Below are positions 63,642 through 64,000 of a DNA stretch of 64,000 bases, one piece after another. How positions within the stretch are numbered: position 1 is the stretch's first letter; each line of letters begins with the position of its first letter. The notes under the pieces were generated by a model. The model saw only the letters and a program-made list of their open reading frames with translations. It was not told where the DNA came from and searched no databases. The position numbers and the translations under genes are program-made. Where the stretch lies: the NCBI GenBank assembly GCA_015232395.1, contig JADFZT010000008.1:30099-94098 (forward strand). The letters run 5' to 3'. This DNA comes from Magnetococcales bacterium (lineage in GTDB: Bacteria; Pseudomonadota; Magnetococcia; Magnetococcales; JADFZT01).

Positions 63642-63669
63642 GATGTGGTGAGCAAAGCGAACCGCATCA
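63642..63669. repeat. 28-base REP-like repeat, copy B
   Basis: Identical to the copy at 63487-63514. The preceding GGTAG and following ATTGAG are also like the flanks of the 21002 copy in inverted form. Confidence 0.85.
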
Positions 63670-64000
63670 ATTGAGTTGGAAACAAACGAAGATCAGCCGA
63701 TTCCCTCCGAACTCATCGGCGGATGTATAAATGAGTCAGAGGTGTAGTCGTTCTAAATTATAGCCATTCGAATCAAGAATTGGACATATGCCGTTGTACT
63801 TTTTTCGTCACCCTTTAGCCGACCTTGTCTATGGGAAAAGGGCACCCATTGCCGCGAATTTCTATTTTCGCAGATTTTTTTCTTTTCACCCAACCACAGC
63901 ATCCGTGTCGAGTATCGCACCCGGGTTTTCGTTGGTTTCGGTGTCGGTCGAAATTGCACTCCGCACCAGTCACCCTTCTGGATCTAGGCGTGGGGCAGCC

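Larger units (their letters stand above)
63262..64000. other. Intergenic region with REP-like repeats, no gene seen
   Basis: After the topA terminator this stretch has no protein-like frame to the window end. It contains a REP-like hairpin (63331-63369), two copies of a 28-base repeat (63487-63514 and 63642-63669), an inverted repeat (63581-63617) and a TAGTCGTTC-type match to 20966. Base composition is patchy, as in the 20.6-21.3 kb region. Confidence 0.6.

Noticed and set aside
63854..63880. Possible terminator hairpin GCGAA-TTCGC followed by a T-run
   Set aside because: The stem is only five base pairs and no gene ends just upstream, so support is too weak.
63753..63959. 68-codon minus-strand frame near the window end
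   Set aside because: No ribosome site or family pattern; lies in repeat-rich non-coding DNA.

Overview
The window is chromosomal DNA from a GC-rich Gram-negative bacterium, most likely a proteobacterium. Supporting genes are a lipid A-type acyltransferase, mutL, ssb with the usual acidic tip, a LysM-dprA-topA cluster, mobB after moaD, prfC, NnrS, and periplasmic MsrA and MsrB. The dense signalling inventory, the bacterial CULT-domain protein (first characterised in Magnetospirillum) and a Gly/Ala-rich one-helix protein would fit an alphaproteobacterial or Magnetococcia-like, possibly magnetotactic lineage. That placement is inference; no rRNA or tRNA gene was seen.

Layout. 0-6 kb: the last codons of moaD, mobB, a lytic transglycosylase, a PilZ-like protein, a macrodomain hydrolase, a Rossmann-GGDEF fusion and an LpxL-family acyltransferase. 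6.6-28.3 kb: a signalling block with a CheY-like protein, a periplasmic binding protein, a CheX-like protein, a SpoIIE-type phosphatase, three hybrid histidine kinases, a SiaB/SiaC pair and a PhoB/PhoR-type operon, with an NnrS membrane protein among them. 28.4-34.4 kb: prfC, a TPR-sulfotransferase, an Ntn hydrolase resembling acid ceramidase/NAAA, and the Gly/Ala-rich membrane protein. 34.8-44.7 kb: membrane proteins, msrB and msrA, a serpin remnant, an HD-GYP protein, a radical SAM protein, a DUF1643-like protein, a GDSL esterase and a cyclic-nucleotide-binding protein. 44.7-50 kb: a CULT-domain protein, a membrane glycosyltransferase, asparagine synthetase and a GT2 glycosyltransferase. 50-63.3 kb: housekeeping (mutL, an endonuclease III relative, ssb, cytochrome c, ArsS-like radical SAM, TRAP binding protein, plsY, LysM, dprA, topA).

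How the genes work together. SiaA-like phosphatase, SiaB-like kinase and SiaC-like phosphoprotein form a partner-switching set, here without an adjacent SiaD. Cyclic-di-GMP enzymes (GGDEF, HD-GYP), a PilZ-like protein and the multi-PAS kinases suggest heavy control of a surface or motility lifestyle. MsrA and MsrB would repair oxidised exported proteins.

Non-coding and decayed sequence is informative. There is a 27-bp tandem repeat array near 11.0-11.1 kb, a CACAGAG-type inverted-repeat element at 19.95-20.07 kb, and REP-like repeats shared between about 20.8-21.0 kb and 63.5-63.7 kb. There are also three gene remnants: a serpin C-terminus, an ABC-ATPase Q-loop fragment, and a reading frame interrupted by two stops at 25.4-25.7 kb. 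A run of 16 C lies inside the overlapping 3' ends of two convergent genes. No single wholly new system is proven. The best candidates for follow-up are the Rossmann-GGDEF fusion, the CULT plus cyclic-nucleotide-binding pair, and the split Sia module.
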